From Bimuria novae-zelandiae CBS 107.79 (Eukaryota > Ascomycota > Dothideomycetes > Pleosporales > Didymosphaeriaceae), in NCBI GenBank assembly GCA_010015655.1, contig ML976716.1, forward strand, positions 391,935-455,934: a DNA stretch of 64,000 nucleotides. Reading direction: 5' to 3'. Made by a program: the position numbers and the translations under genes. The notes beneath the pieces were generated by a model, which made no database searches, was not told the DNA's origin, and saw only the letters and a list, made by a program, of their open reading frames with translations. Within the stretch, counting starts at the first letter, position 1, and each line of letters starts with the position of its first letter. Positions 10,605 to 21,564 of the stretch are shown here, piece after piece.

Positions 10605-11119
10605 ATAAGCGTATAGGCGATTAAAAATATACCTAGTTAGAGGTAAACACGCTAGTTTAGGTATCGTACTTAGCATAAAGGTTAGAGAGGTGGAGTTTAT
10701 TACTAGCTATAGACGTTAATAGGTATCTTAATTATCTTATCTATTAGGGAGTAATTATAATAGAGTTAATAAAGGAGTTCCTCGCTAGTAAAGTGCTACC
10801 GTATTACACGCTGTACCTAAGGCTACGCTTAGTAATTATAATAGATAACGTATCTATTTATTAATTAGCTAAAATTTAATAACTCTATATAGACGCTAGG
10901 GTAGTACTCGAGTACCTGCCGCCGTACTTACCTAATATGAATCTAATTGAGCAGAGCTTTAAAGCGTTAAAGTCATGAATAAAAAAGAACTTCTAGAAAG
11001 CGCCTATCTTTTAGGATTTCTCGTATTTCTTAGAGCTGGGTGTACAGGAGGGTTGCTATAACAATAAGCGGGCGAGAAAGTACTTTAGCTACTTAGGCTA
11101 GTAGGTGTGAGGTGTATAG

Positions 11120-11460
11120 GAGATAGAGGACTTGAGTAATTAACGCGTTATTATTAAGTGTGAATATTACTAAGCTTAATAATAGTAGCCCGTGTAGACT
11201 TATTATTTACTAGCGTTAATTTGCTTACGTTGCAGTTCTACATAATTCTATTAATAAGTTAATATAATATACGTATATTTAGGCAGCAAATTCCTTAAAA
11301 TTAATTTTTACAGGCTAAAATTAGTAAAATAAAGAACCTAAATCCCCTAATAAAAGTACTTGCGACGCGTCCTATCTAGAAGTAATTAATAATATAACTA
11401 GAGCGTAAAGTATAAGTAACTGTAAAATTAACGTTAGTAACCTGGCTAAAAGCTTTAGCA
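11120..11460. other. Very AT-rich stretch without recognisable genes
   Basis: Follows the end of the mariner-type transposase. I see short TA-rich runs only and no inverted repeat that would mark the element's end. Confidence 0.4.
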
Positions 11461-11479
11461 ACTTCTTATATTTACTATA

Positions 11480-12176
11480 TAAATAAGCTCTCCTTGTCCT
11501 TATCCTCCTCTTGCTTCTCTTGCTCTACACGCTCTTTCTTCTTCTTTATATTCTCTAGGCACTGAGCTTTTTGCTCTAAAGTTAGTCCTTTAAATCCACG
11601 CTGCTATCGGACGGCATATACTTAAAGTTTAAGTAGTAGAGGCGGCGATAGCTCCTACACCTCTTGCCACAAGGTATACGGCATGCCAGCCTCTAAGGGA
11701 TCTATAAGCATGTTAATATTAATTCTATTATCCTTAACTATAGTAAAGATCTTTCTTACATCTCTATAATCTTTGTGTAGACCCTCGTCGAGCTACTACT
11801 ATAGGAAAAGTAGTGTTATATAGTAGAGCTTCTCTACGTTACTATAAGTTAATAGATCCTACGTTAAAACTAGCAGGTCGTCTAGTAGGCGATTAGGTTC
11901 TCGCTGCTAAGCAGGCAATCTTTAAGATAGCTAACTTTATACTAATTAACTTGCTATAGACGCGATTAGTAATTTAAGTATATCTTTTATTATAGGCTCG
12001 CTGTTAGAGTCGCTCCTCCTCCGCCGTCGCCCAGCCTGCCCACGAGATCTCGCTATCATCAACCGAACGTTGTCTGACGGCTCTGCAACTGTACACCTTT
12101 GCAGCGACACCTCGCGGGCCCATATGGCGACTATATTGCCCTCGACGGGCATATGATCGGAGAATCGCACCAGCAA
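11480..12176 (-). pseudogene. Unrecognised RIP-degraded ORF with charged C-terminal coiled coil
   Basis: A minus-strand frame starts with an open 76-codon piece (12,176-11,946; MLVRFSDHMPVEGN) containing an Arg-rich patch (RRRRR). It continues through many TAA/TAG codons to about 11,480 in the same frame. The C-terminal part reads as a charged helix (LEQKAQCLENIKKKERVEQE). The 5' part overlaps a patch of more normal composition (about 12,000-12,400). I do not recognise the family. It sits inside the outer transposon and may be one of its genes. Confidence 0.45.
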
Positions 12177-12439
12177 CGATTTAGTACGCTAAAAGTAGCA
12201 CACATGGGCGTAGTTCGAGCACATGGTGTCCTGGCACCCCCACGCGTCCCGTATTTAGATAGCTGGCCCATTGCCTATCTAGTTAATCGCCATAACGTTT
12301 GGCAGCTTAGCGAGTTAGCGATTAGTAGTGGTGAGTTGTATCTAAGAGCCTTGTGGGCCACCTACGCGTGACTAACTTGAAGCAGGCACTTGAGGTGACT
12401 CTAGTAGTAGCACTAAGTTAAAATCCATGCACGTAGTGG

Positions 12440-13081
12440 CCCCTAGGGGCGCTAATTATAGTAACTCTTCTACGCTAGTTTTTACGTTAATAAAACGTAG
12501 GTAATTCTCCTCGCGTTTAAAAGTATTTATTATATAATCTTTTACTAAAGTTTAACTTAAATATATAATAATAGTAAGGCTTTTAATAGAGACTTTCTCC
12601 TAGGTGCTTATCTTTACAACGACGCTATTAGCCTATCTCTAAACCTTGCCTATTATTAAACTACTAAGTAGTTGCTTGTAATTGCTATCCTCTACGCTAT
12701 TAACTATCTTATTATTATAGTACGCTCTATAGCGACACCTTACGTAAGTCTTATTAATTACTTTAGTAAGCTCCTTATCTAATTATTATATAAAAGGACT
12801 TGGCTAGGCTAATAATAGGCTATTCTCTAGGTATATCTCTTACTCCTTAACGTCCTTATCCTTAAGTTGCTCTGCCTTAGCTACCTTAGTAGTAGTTATA
12901 TAATTAGCTTTATTTACTATCTCTTATAAAGGTGCCCTAGCCTTTACTTTTTTAGGAGTTTTTTTGCGAGGTAACTTTATTATACGCGACTTTTTAGCTA
13001 CCCGCGTCGCCTAAGGTGGATTCTTGCCCCCCTTAAACACCTAAGTACTCTTACGTTTACGACTTTTAGCTAGCATCACGA
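12440..13081 (-). pseudogene. Unrecognised RIP-degraded ORF with Lys-rich N-terminus
   Basis: The minus-strand frame beginning MLAKSRKRKS (13,081) continues, across TAA/TAG codons only, to about 12,440. The first 60 codons are strongly basic (repeated KK, KRK and PRKKTPKK), suggesting a nucleic-acid-binding or nuclear-localised tail. A globular part follows with VRCRYRAYYNNK and LLSSLIIGKV. No known domain was recognised. Its start lies about 85 bp inside the outer element's right terminal repeat, so it may be that element's first gene, which is an inference. Confidence 0.45.
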
Positions 13082-13164
13082 TAACCTTTAAGGATAATAG
13101 CAGGGTATTGTTTAGGGGAATAAATTCATGTACGGCATCCAATTGTACGGAAAAATAGGTGGGG

Positions 13165-13189
13165 TTAAATAACGCGCAGGAAGCGATTA
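13165..13189 (-). repeat. Right terminal inverted repeat of the outer element, inner part
   Basis: Inverted match to 7937-7960 (TAATCG, TTCC and CGCGTTATTT shared). It ends exactly at the TA where Fot1-like B begins. Confidence 0.7.
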
Positions 13190-13359
13190 CCGTGTCCGTG
13201 CGCGTAACGTGTCCGTGCGCGTGATAAGCCACTTCGCGTGATGGGCCACCAACACCAAAACATCTCTACGAGAAACGAGGCTATAGAGCTACACACAGTA
13301 GCTATTATCACGAGATTTCTTTATAGAAGTACTATATTAATACTTGCAATTAACCTGTG

Positions 13360-15140
13360 CTATTTATATTTACTTAGAAGCTTAACGTTGCGACCGCGCC
13401 GCGTGGTCTTNNNNNNNNNNNNNNNNNNNNNNNNNNNNNNNNNNNNNNNNNNNNNNNNNNNNNNNNNNNNNNNNNNNNNNNNNNNNNNNNNNNNNNNNNN
13501 NNNNNNNNNNNNNNNNNNNNNNNNNNNNNNNNNNNNNNNNNNNNNNNNNNNNNNNNNNNNNNNNNNNNNNNNNNNNNNNNNNNNNNNNNNNNNNNNNNNN
13601 NNNNNNNNNNNNNNNNNNNNNNNNNNNNNNNNNNNNNNNNNNNNNNNNNNNNNNNNNNNNNNNNNNNNNNNNNNNNNNNNNNNNNNNNNNNNNNNNNNNN
13701 NNNNNNNNNNNNNNNNNNNNNNNNNNNNNNNNNNNNNNNNNNNNNNNNNNNNNNNNNNNNNNNNNNNNNNNNNNNNNNNNNNNNNNNNNNNNNNNNNNNN
13801 NNNNNNNNNNNNNNNNNNNNNNNNNNNNNNNNNNNNNNNNNNNNNNNNNNNNNNNNNNNNNNNNNNNNNNNNNNNNNNNNNNNNNNNNNNNNNNNNNNNN
13901 NNNNNNNNNNNNNNNNNNNNNNNNNNNNNNNNNNNNNNNNNNNNNNNNNNNNNNNNNNNNNNNNNNNNNNNNNNNNNNNNNNNNNNNNNNNNNNNNNNNN
14001 NNNNNNNNNNNNNNNNNNNNNNNNNNNNNNNNNNNNNNNNNNNNNNNNNNNNNNNNNNNNNNNNNNNNNNNNNNNNNNNNNNNNNNNNNNNNNNNNNNNN
14101 NNNNNNNNNNNNNNNNNNNNNNNNNNNNNNNNNNNNNNNNNNNNNNNNNNNNNNNNNNNNNNNNNNNNNNNNNNNNNNNNNNNNNNNNNNNNNNNNNNNN
14201 NNNNNNNNNNNNNNNNNNNNNNNNNNNNNNNNNNNNNNNNNNNNNNNNNNNNNNNNNNNNNNNNNNNNNNNNNNNNNNNNNNNNNNNNNNNNNNNNNNNN
14301 NNNNNNNNNNNNNNNNNNNNNNNNNNNNNNNNNNNAGCTTTTGCCTTAGTGTAGCGATCAAACACCTGCTCAAGCCAGGCAAGGCCGATATCGTTGTTTG
14401 TCCAGCCTAAGGGTAAAGAGGAGACGTGTACGCTATGCTTTCCTGCCTCGATATCCTTAACCCAGCTTAATTAGATGTCCTTGTTGGTAGACTAGTAGAT
14501 AAGGCTTAGCGGCAAGGCTGATCCATCAGCGCACACGCATGCTAGGAGGGTAATCCATTCGCAAGAGCCATCTTGTAGAGATGCTCTAACCTCCTTCTTC
14601 TCCCACATACGTCTGCTGAACACTCGTTTCGACCGGCCAATGATACCGATAAGGAAGCCTTTCTCATCCATATTATACGTGTGACGAGGCTCAATACCAT
14701 ATTCCTTGATTTTATCACCTAGGATATTAAAATACAGGCTGTATTTATCCCCTGAGTCGGCTTGGTGGCGATTGCTGTCCATACCAGTTGCCCATCGCGA
14801 GGTAAGATAGATGCTATGCCGATTGATGAAGCGCGTAACCTAGCTCTCGCTTACTAGCTCCTTAGCTATTGTCGACGCGAAATTTCGTATCATCTCTCTT
14901 ATAGGTAGTAGGTGACGTGCTGTAAGTCCTTCTATATATTTAATAAGCTCTGCCTCTTGTTATAGAGCAAGCTTTTATTAGTTAATAATCTTTAATGCGT
15001 GTGGCTGTGTTGTAGTATAGTGCCTTCGCATCAAAGTTAAGCGAGAAATACTATACTTTTTAGCTACTTTTTAGTACAAAAACTATTTACTAGGGCTTAG
15101 CAACATTAGATCTGCAAGCGCGTCGTTAATTAGAGCTATA
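13360..15140 (-). pseudogene. Fot1/pogo-like transposase A, mostly hidden by an assembly gap
   Basis: The visible open part (14,782-14,492, 96 aa) begins inside the protein at MDSNRHQADSGDKY and holds NMDEKG with the first catalytic Asp and its Glu intact. It goes on through GRSKRVFSRRMWEKKEVRAS, closely matching element B. Upstream (15,130-14,790) the N-terminal DNA-binding region is broken by stops. Downstream the gap hides the second and third catalytic positions. The C-terminal RGRNVKLL motif is visible at about 13,400-13,370 just before a TAG. Whether the hidden part is intact cannot be told. Confidence 0.75.
13411..14335. other. Assembly gap (925 N)
   Basis: A run of 925 undetermined bases inside Fot1-like A. 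Any reading frame crossing it is not evidence of a gene. Confidence 0.99.
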
Positions 15141-15344
15141 ATGGTAGAGTTATAAGGTTGTGAAGTTTGAGTGTTTTGGCGTGGGTGGCCCATCACGCGA
15201 AGTGGCTCATCACGCGCACGGGCATGTTAATGCCCGGATTCGCGTAATGCCCGCGCAATACCATAAACGCTCTATTAGAAATAAGGCTATAGAGCCACCC
15301 ACGATTAATATTATCACGAGATTTTCTTATAGAGTAGTAAGTTG

Positions 15345-15774
15345 ATAGCTGCGATTCATTTGCACTATTTAAATCTATCTAGAAGCTTGATGTCGCGACC
15401 GCTGCGTGTAGATTTGGTTGGGGCAGCAGATGCGCCCTCTGAGGCCTCCCCAACATCTATAGCACTAACAACACGTTTTTGACGCTTTCTGCTCTGTAGA
15501 GATGGCTGAGAGGCCTTTCTCTTACCCTTTTAGGATAGTTGTAGAGCTTTTTCTGCATTGCGGGCAGACTTTTGGGCAGCGCGCTAAGCTGCCTTTTTGG
15601 CTCTCTCCTTCTCCTTCGCCTTCTTAGCTGCCTCTCGCGCATCACGCTTTTCCTGCTATATTTTCTCCTTGTATAGCTTAGCTACCTTCTTTAGCTCTAC
15701 TATCTTTGCTTTTTAAAGCTACTACTGCTTATCCTCCTGCTCCTTAATAGATTAACAAACACGTGCCTCCCTCA
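15345..15774 (-). pseudogene. Fot1/pogo-like transposase B, C-terminal part
   Basis: Minus-strand continuation of the transposase beyond the chromovirus. The frame from 22,636 reads straight into this segment when the retrotransposon and one CCTTC copy are removed (LLRK then VREARV). It is a long charged helix rich in Lys, Ala and Glu (AREAAKKAKEKERAKKAA), with Gln-to-stop changes. It ends with a basic RSGRDIKLL motif also present in copy A (13,400-13,360). The TAG stop is near 15,345. Confidence 0.8.
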
Positions 15775-15779
15775 CCTTC

Positions 15780-16237
15780 TGTTAGGATCTAAACATGTAT
15801 GGGACGCGGAGGACCAACGGGCCCTTAGCGGGGGTGACACTTGGTGGGGTTGCGCAACCGAGATCACGTGATGTACTATCCAGCCAAGACATACCATCCA
15901 GCCAAGATCATGGACGGTATACCATCCATGGATGACACGACCATCCACCAGAAAGATAGGATAGCAGAAAGATAGGTGGACAGTAACCTATAATCCTCTT
16001 GTATATAACCTAACACGAATACCCTTATGGCATTCGTGTTTAATCTTGTTTATCAATCTATCGTTTAGATCTGAGTAAGCAACCTTATTAATTTGATTAT
16101 GCTGTACACACCTTTAATACTAACGCCCCAGTGACAAGCGTAAGCTATTACTATAACCTCTCTTATCCTACTAGTATTCTTGCCCGAGAACCAACCTTTA
16201 CCCCTATAGGGATTAGCTATCCTTCTAGGACTTAACA
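15780..16237 (+). repeat. Left LTR of the chromovirus
   Basis: 458 bp, starts TG (tgttaggatct) and ends CA (ggacttaaca). Pairs with 22,173-22,630; visible differences are mostly transitions consistent with RIP. Contains an internal run of related ccatc(c/t)agcc and ccatcca motifs. Confidence 0.93.
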
Positions 16238-16284
16238 TTTTGAACACCCTTAACATGAATACTAATAGGACCCCTAACTCTTCC

Positions 16285-17200
16285 ATGGCTTCGGATAACT
16301 ATGTCACCCCTATAGGGGATGGCAAGAACAAGGCGCACAAACCTGACTTATATAATAGCAATCGTACCCTCCTCAATACCTAGCTCTTACAGCTAGACCT
16401 CTACTTCTTCGACCAGAACTAAGACTTTAAAGATAAGAAGAAGGTTATCTTTATAGCAACTTATATGTAAGGAAGCGCTAAAGAATAAATCTATCCCTAC
16501 TTAGTTAAGTACCTAGACATGGATCACGACAACGAGGATAAAGACTACATTAACCGCAACGAAGATGCTATTAACATTATTAAGGACTACGCTAACTTTA
16601 AGAAATACCTCTAACAGATATTTAGAATTGCTAATAAAACCGCTATCGCTAAGCAAGCGATCTAGACAATCTAATAGTAATAATTCGTAGCTAAGTATAT
16701 AGCCGAATTCCGCAAGTACGCCGTGCAACTCGACTGGGAGGATAAATCTCTTAAAATAATATATAAATAAGGCCTTAAACGCAATATGCGCGAAGAACTC
16801 CTGCGTAGTAGTGCAAAAATAAAGACCTTAGAAGAACTGTATAAAGAGACTATCCGTATTAATAGGGAATGGTTTGCATTGCAAGAAGAGTTACGCAAGA
16901 ACCCGAGGAACGTTAGTTTTAGACGACAGGCACCTGTAGTCTATAGAGCGCTGCCGAAAACACCTCGACGCCAGCAACGCAACTACTACGGACCCCAACC
17001 TATAGAAGATATCCAGTTTAATAACCTAGAAAAGGGAACAGGAAAGGCTATAGGCTTCTAAAAGCCTAACCAACGTATCTTAGATAGAACCTAATAACAG
17101 GGGACCGAGACGCGTAAATGCTTCACATGTGGCAAACCAGGCCACATCGCCAGGAACTACAGATCTAAGAACAAGGTCATTAAATAGTTAAACGTACTTA
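16285..17200 (+). pseudogene. Gag of the chromovirus with a mutated zinc knuckle
   Basis: The frame from ATG 16,285 (MASDNYVTPIGDGKNK) carries a capsid-like region (LLQLDLYFFDQN, VIFIATYM, YLVKYLDMD) with several TAG/TAA codons. Near 17,110-17,165 is a CCHC knuckle reading KCFTCGKPGHIARNYR: the fourth ligand is Tyr instead of Cys, a TGC-to-TAC change. A 91-codon open piece (16,786-17,061) covers the charged region before the knuckle. Gag would form the particle around the RNA. This one is non-functional. Confidence 0.82.
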
Positions 17201-20200
17201 TCGTCAATAACACAGAAGTAACTGACGAAGAATGGCAAGTAATACCCTCTATTAAGCAATCTAACATCCCGGACAAGGACTTAGAGCAATCAGACTCGCC
17301 TAACTCGCAACTCTATAAGAATGCATACAAAGGTTCGGACAAGAAAGAGATAGAGCTAATGCCTCAATCTCCTACACCTCACCCTAGCTAGAATAAACCT
17401 GTTACTAGTAAGACGACGAATGTTTTCGACTTCTTAGAAAAACACCAACCTCGAGAAGGAGACTTCGGGTTTACGGCGGTAGAACGACAAGACTATGCAG
17501 AAGCATTTTTTCATGCTTACCAACCTGACCTGGTTAGTAAAGCAGCAAGAGAAATGGCAGATCACCGCTACGCCCACGAAGACCCTAAGAAGAAATACCC
17601 AAACGAAAACCCGAACTACAAACTATAATACGACCTGGACCACCGTAACCCTACGCATAAGACTATACGATGGACCCTCTGCGGAGAAGATTAATGTACT
17701 ATTTATTATTAAGCTAAGGAATACAGCTACTTTCCCCGAACGTACTAATAATGCAGATAGGAGTGGTTTAACTACCCTATTGCCTATTATAACGTTCACC
17801 TCTAGGATAAACGTGAAAAGCGATACTTTTCACACCTTAACTAAGCGCTAAACTAAGTAATATTGCTACTAGTTAATAGAAAATGCGCATCCGACAAATG
17901 GCAAACATGCTTACACCCCGATTGTGAGAAACATAAAGAGCAAAAAGGAAAGCATGGATTCAATCGCATACCAAAAGGGACTACGACCCTCAGGATTAAA
18001 ACGGTAACGAAGGAAGAGGACAGTGAAGCTCTCCTAGAAAAGGGCCAGCAGCAGCCTTAGGAGAAGAGGAAGGAAGGACACCTTAATCCCGCAAAGCCAC
18101 CTACAGAAAAGATGTCTTTTTTAGACCTAGGCTCAGGAGGGAAGACGCCTTTAGAGAACTAAATACCATAAATAGTTAGGTATTAATCAAGCTACTAGTA
18201 TAGCTTAAAGAAACATGAATAAAAGCCATGCTGGACTCAAGAGCACAGGAAAGCTATGTGTTAAGAAAAGCACTTAATAGAGCAGGACTCTATAAGCGTA
18301 AGAAGGCCATACCCTATGCTATCTATATCGCGAATAGACAACTGATGCCCGGCAAAGCAATAATTAAATACGAGGTCGAAACTACCCTTACAATCTATAG
18401 ACACTAGGAATTGATTACCCTCGACATTATTAAGGAAGCTAATTACGACGTGATTTTAAGACTACCTTAGTTAAGGAAGCATAATCCCACGATTAATTAG
18501 GAAAGAAAAAAGCTATCCTTTAAGCGCTGCAACTGTGTATTATAAGTAAAGCCTACGCATTAATAGAGCATAATAGTAGATGAGAGAGCTATTAACACTA
18601 TAGTCTCGCGATGGATAGTCGAAAAACGGAAGAAACCCTTGGCAAACGCTGGCAGGAACCACCAGGTCACAGAGCGCAAGAAGATGGAGGAAAGCACAAA
18701 CTATGAAATTCCGGAGTGCTATTAAGCATGGAATTATATGTTCACCGAGAGAGAGGGAAAAGCAAACCTTCCAGAACATCAGCCCTGGGATCTAGCGATA
18801 GACCTAGTAGAAGGGAAAACGCCACCCTTTAGACCACTATATAGCAAGACTAGAAAAGAACTCTAGCAAGAAAAGGAATTCATCGAGACGAATCTCGCGA
18901 AAGGATACATACGACTATTAAAGTTACTAGCAGCTAGCCCTTTTATGTTTATTATAAAGAAAGATAGCACACTATAACTATATGTTAACTATTAAAAGAT
19001 TAACGACATGACGATTAAAAATCGATATTTACTACCAAATATCTTAGAATTAAGAGACTAACTCTCAAGAGCCAAACAATTTACACTAATAGATTTACGA
19101 GATAGATACCACCTTATATAAATTAAGAAAGGTAACAAGTGGAAGACAGCGTTTAGGTTACGCTATAGACTATTTAAATACATAGTTATGCCTTTTAGAC
19201 TTACTAACGCACCGGCAAACTTCCAAGCACTAATTAACCACGTACTCCATAACTACCTAGACATATTCGTTATCGCATATATGGACGATATACTCGTTTA
19301 CTCTAAAAACGATTCAGATCATGTTCCGTATATATAGACGGTGTTAACAGCACTAGACAAGGCATACCTTAGGATTAAACTAAAGAAGTGCAAGTGGCAC
19401 GTAACACGACTTAAATTCTTAGGACACGTTATTAGCATAGAAGGAATTAAAGTCGCACCTAACAAGATTAAATACATTAAGAACTAGCCAATACTAAAAA
19501 TAGCAAAGAATATCTAAGAATTCTTAGGATTCTATAGATTTAATTGACAATTTATTAAGGATTACGCAAAGATCACGATACCACTTATAAACCTTATAAG
19601 AAAAGACACACTATTCGCATAGACTATAGAGTGTAGAATGTCGTTTTAACTCTTAAAAACTACATGCATTATGCCACTAGTACTTATCCACTTTAGGGAT
19701 GGAAAACCACTACGAATCGAAACGGACGCAAGCGACCTCGCAATAGGCGCCTGCGCGAAATAAGAAAAAGATAGCAAATGGCACCCTATTGCATATTACT
19801 CATGCAAGTTTACCGACACGGAAGCACGATATAACGTACACGACAAGGAACTATACGCAATTGTTAAAACACTAAAGCACTAGAGAATCTACGCTCTTAG
19901 CTACTCTACACTTAAGATCTTCACGGACTATAAGAACCTCACACGCTTCATGACCACGAAGGAACTTACACTAAGGCAGGCAAGATAGTTAGAAACGCTT
20001 AGATAATACAAATTCAAGATTATATACACACCTAGCAAAGAAAATAGACGAGTAGACGCACTTAGCTAACGACACGATCTTATAAAAGATAAAGTTAAAA
20101 CCTACTCTACAATACTAAAACAAAATCCTAATAGTTCTTTAGAACCTACGGCGGAACTTAATTAACTCCTTGTACTCACACGAGAAGTACCCAAGGAACA

Positions 20201-21430
20201 ACAGACAAAGGTTATACGACAATACTACGACGACCTAGTATACGGACACCCAGGCATTAAGAAAACGATGGAACTTATCTAACGAAATTATACATTCTAA
20301 GGAATTAAGAAAGTAGTAATAACGTACATACGCAAGTGCGTAGACTGCTAACAAAATAAACACGTAACACATCTTAAGTACGGAGAAATGCAAGCTATCT
20401 AGATACCCACAGCACCTTGGGAAGACATCGTAATGGACTTTGTCACAGGATTGCCAAAGTCGAAAGATCCCACAAACGGAGTAAGTTACGACGCAATACT
20501 GGTAATCGTATGCAGATTCACTAAATACGTGGAATTACTATCGTGCAAAAAGGCAATAACAGCAACGGAACTAGCGTTCCTTATCCTAGATTAACTTATA
20601 CGACATTATGGCATCCCTAAGATAATTATCAGCGACAGAGACAAACTCTTCACTTCAAACTACTAGACAACACTCATGGCACTTATTAGAACAAAACGAA
20701 AACTATCAACAGCCTATTATCCACAGACGGACGGACAAACAGAACGTACGAATTAAATAATAGAAACGTACCTACGCATCTACTGCAACAACCAGAAGAA
20801 TAACTAGATTTCCCTATTACTAATAGCACAATTAGCATATAACAACAAGATATTAGTAGCAACTGGACATACACCGTTTTATGCGAACCACGGAAGACAT
20901 CCACATCTCTTTAATTAGACATTTCCTACTACTATCAGAACGGAAGAAGCTATTAACACGGCTACAAAAATGAAAGAAATACATTAACAACTCTAAGAGA
21001 ACCTCGAGAAAGCTCAGCAGTAAAGTATCTCTTATATAAACTAAAAAAGAAAAATGGCACCTCAGCTAAAGAAGGGGGATAAAGCATATCTGCTTACGAA
21101 AAATCTTCGAATCTAGAAGGAAAAGCACAAGAAACTGGATCATGTTAAGGTCGGACCATTTTTTATTTTTGAACAAGTATCACCGGTTAACTACCGATTG
21201 GAATTACCACCAGACGCCAAAATACACCCAGTATTCTACATAGACTAATTAGAACTAGTAGACTCTAAAACACCAGTCGAAACCACCTTCTATCACCAAC
21301 CAGAGGAGGAAACCAAATTCGAAGTCGAGAAGATACTACGACACACAGATTAGTCACGAACCTACTTAATTAAGTAGAAAGGATATCTACACTTAGAAGA
21401 TACATAGAAACTAAAAGTAAACCTTAATAA
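17200..21430 (+). pseudogene. Pol of the chromovirus: protease, RT, RNase H, integrase, chromodomain
   Basis: After a poorly conserved protease region (about 18,200-18,450; MLDSRAQESYV has the look of a retropepsin site), the RT is clear, with the catalytic box AYMDDILVYS intact at about 19,277-19,306. RNase H follows (IETDASDLAIGA about 19,710; ARYNVHDKELYAIV about 19,830; PSKENRRVDALS about 20,030). The integrase has WEDIVMDFVTGLPK (about 20,420), a HYGIPKIIISDRDKLF block (about 20,600-20,650) and YYPQTDGQTERTN (about 20,710-20,750), so the D, D and E positions are kept. A chromodomain (FEVEKILRH, then YLIK, stop, KGY; about 21,320-21,400) ends Pol and in active elements directs integration to marked chromatin. 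Many TAG/TAA codons break the frame. Confidence 0.87.
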
Positions 21431-21564
21431 CTATTGCTAAATATTAGCACAATACTATCGTTAGACCACGAAAAGGAACCCGGAACGATCGAAGGAGAAC
21501 CAGATAGGAACTCGTTAAGAAGAAGATCCATTGGTGGATCAGGAAGGAGATTGTTGGCCTGTGA

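Larger units (their letters stand above)
8100..11115 (+). pseudogene. Second Tc1/mariner-type transposase, RIP-degraded and split by inserts at 8500-10,604
   Basis: Upstream part (about 8200-8500): REKLKELLLG, then MQSFLYNKYN, then the first catalytic block reading VVNKSACN where a VDES-like motif is expected, so D is N and E is K. Downstream part (10,605-11,115): AIDVNRYLNYL, VIIIDNVSIY with the second Asp retained, and EYLPPYLPNMNLIEQSFKAL with the last Glu retained. The protein reads across the inserted block, since codons before 8500 and after 10,604 continue the same motif. Stops are TAG/TAA. Differences in motif wording show it is a different family from the one at 1-1000. It may be the transposase of the outer element. 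Confidence 0.72.
13207..15227 (-). mobile_element. Fot1/pogo-like DNA transposon A, inserted in the terminal repeat of element B; contains a 925-N gap
   Basis: Both ends read inward begin ac(g/a)tg(t/c)ccgtgcgcgtgat, and the shared repeat continues for about 50 bp, including agccacttcgcgtgatgggc. TA lies at 13,205-13,206 and 15,228-15,229. Its terminal repeats resemble those of element B in the first 15 bases, so the two are related families. Length is 2021 bp including the gap at 13,411-14,335. Its transposase is on the minus strand. Confidence 0.83.

Noticed and set aside
13238..14410. Long open reading frames on both strands spanning the N gap
   Set aside because: They exist only because undetermined bases contain no stop codons; only the flanking transposase pieces are real.
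15780..16237. Short repeated ccatcca and ccagcca motifs in the LTRs considered as a CRISPR-like or regulatory array
   Set aside because: Few units, no regular spacers, and they are simply part of both LTR copies in a eukaryotic retrotransposon.
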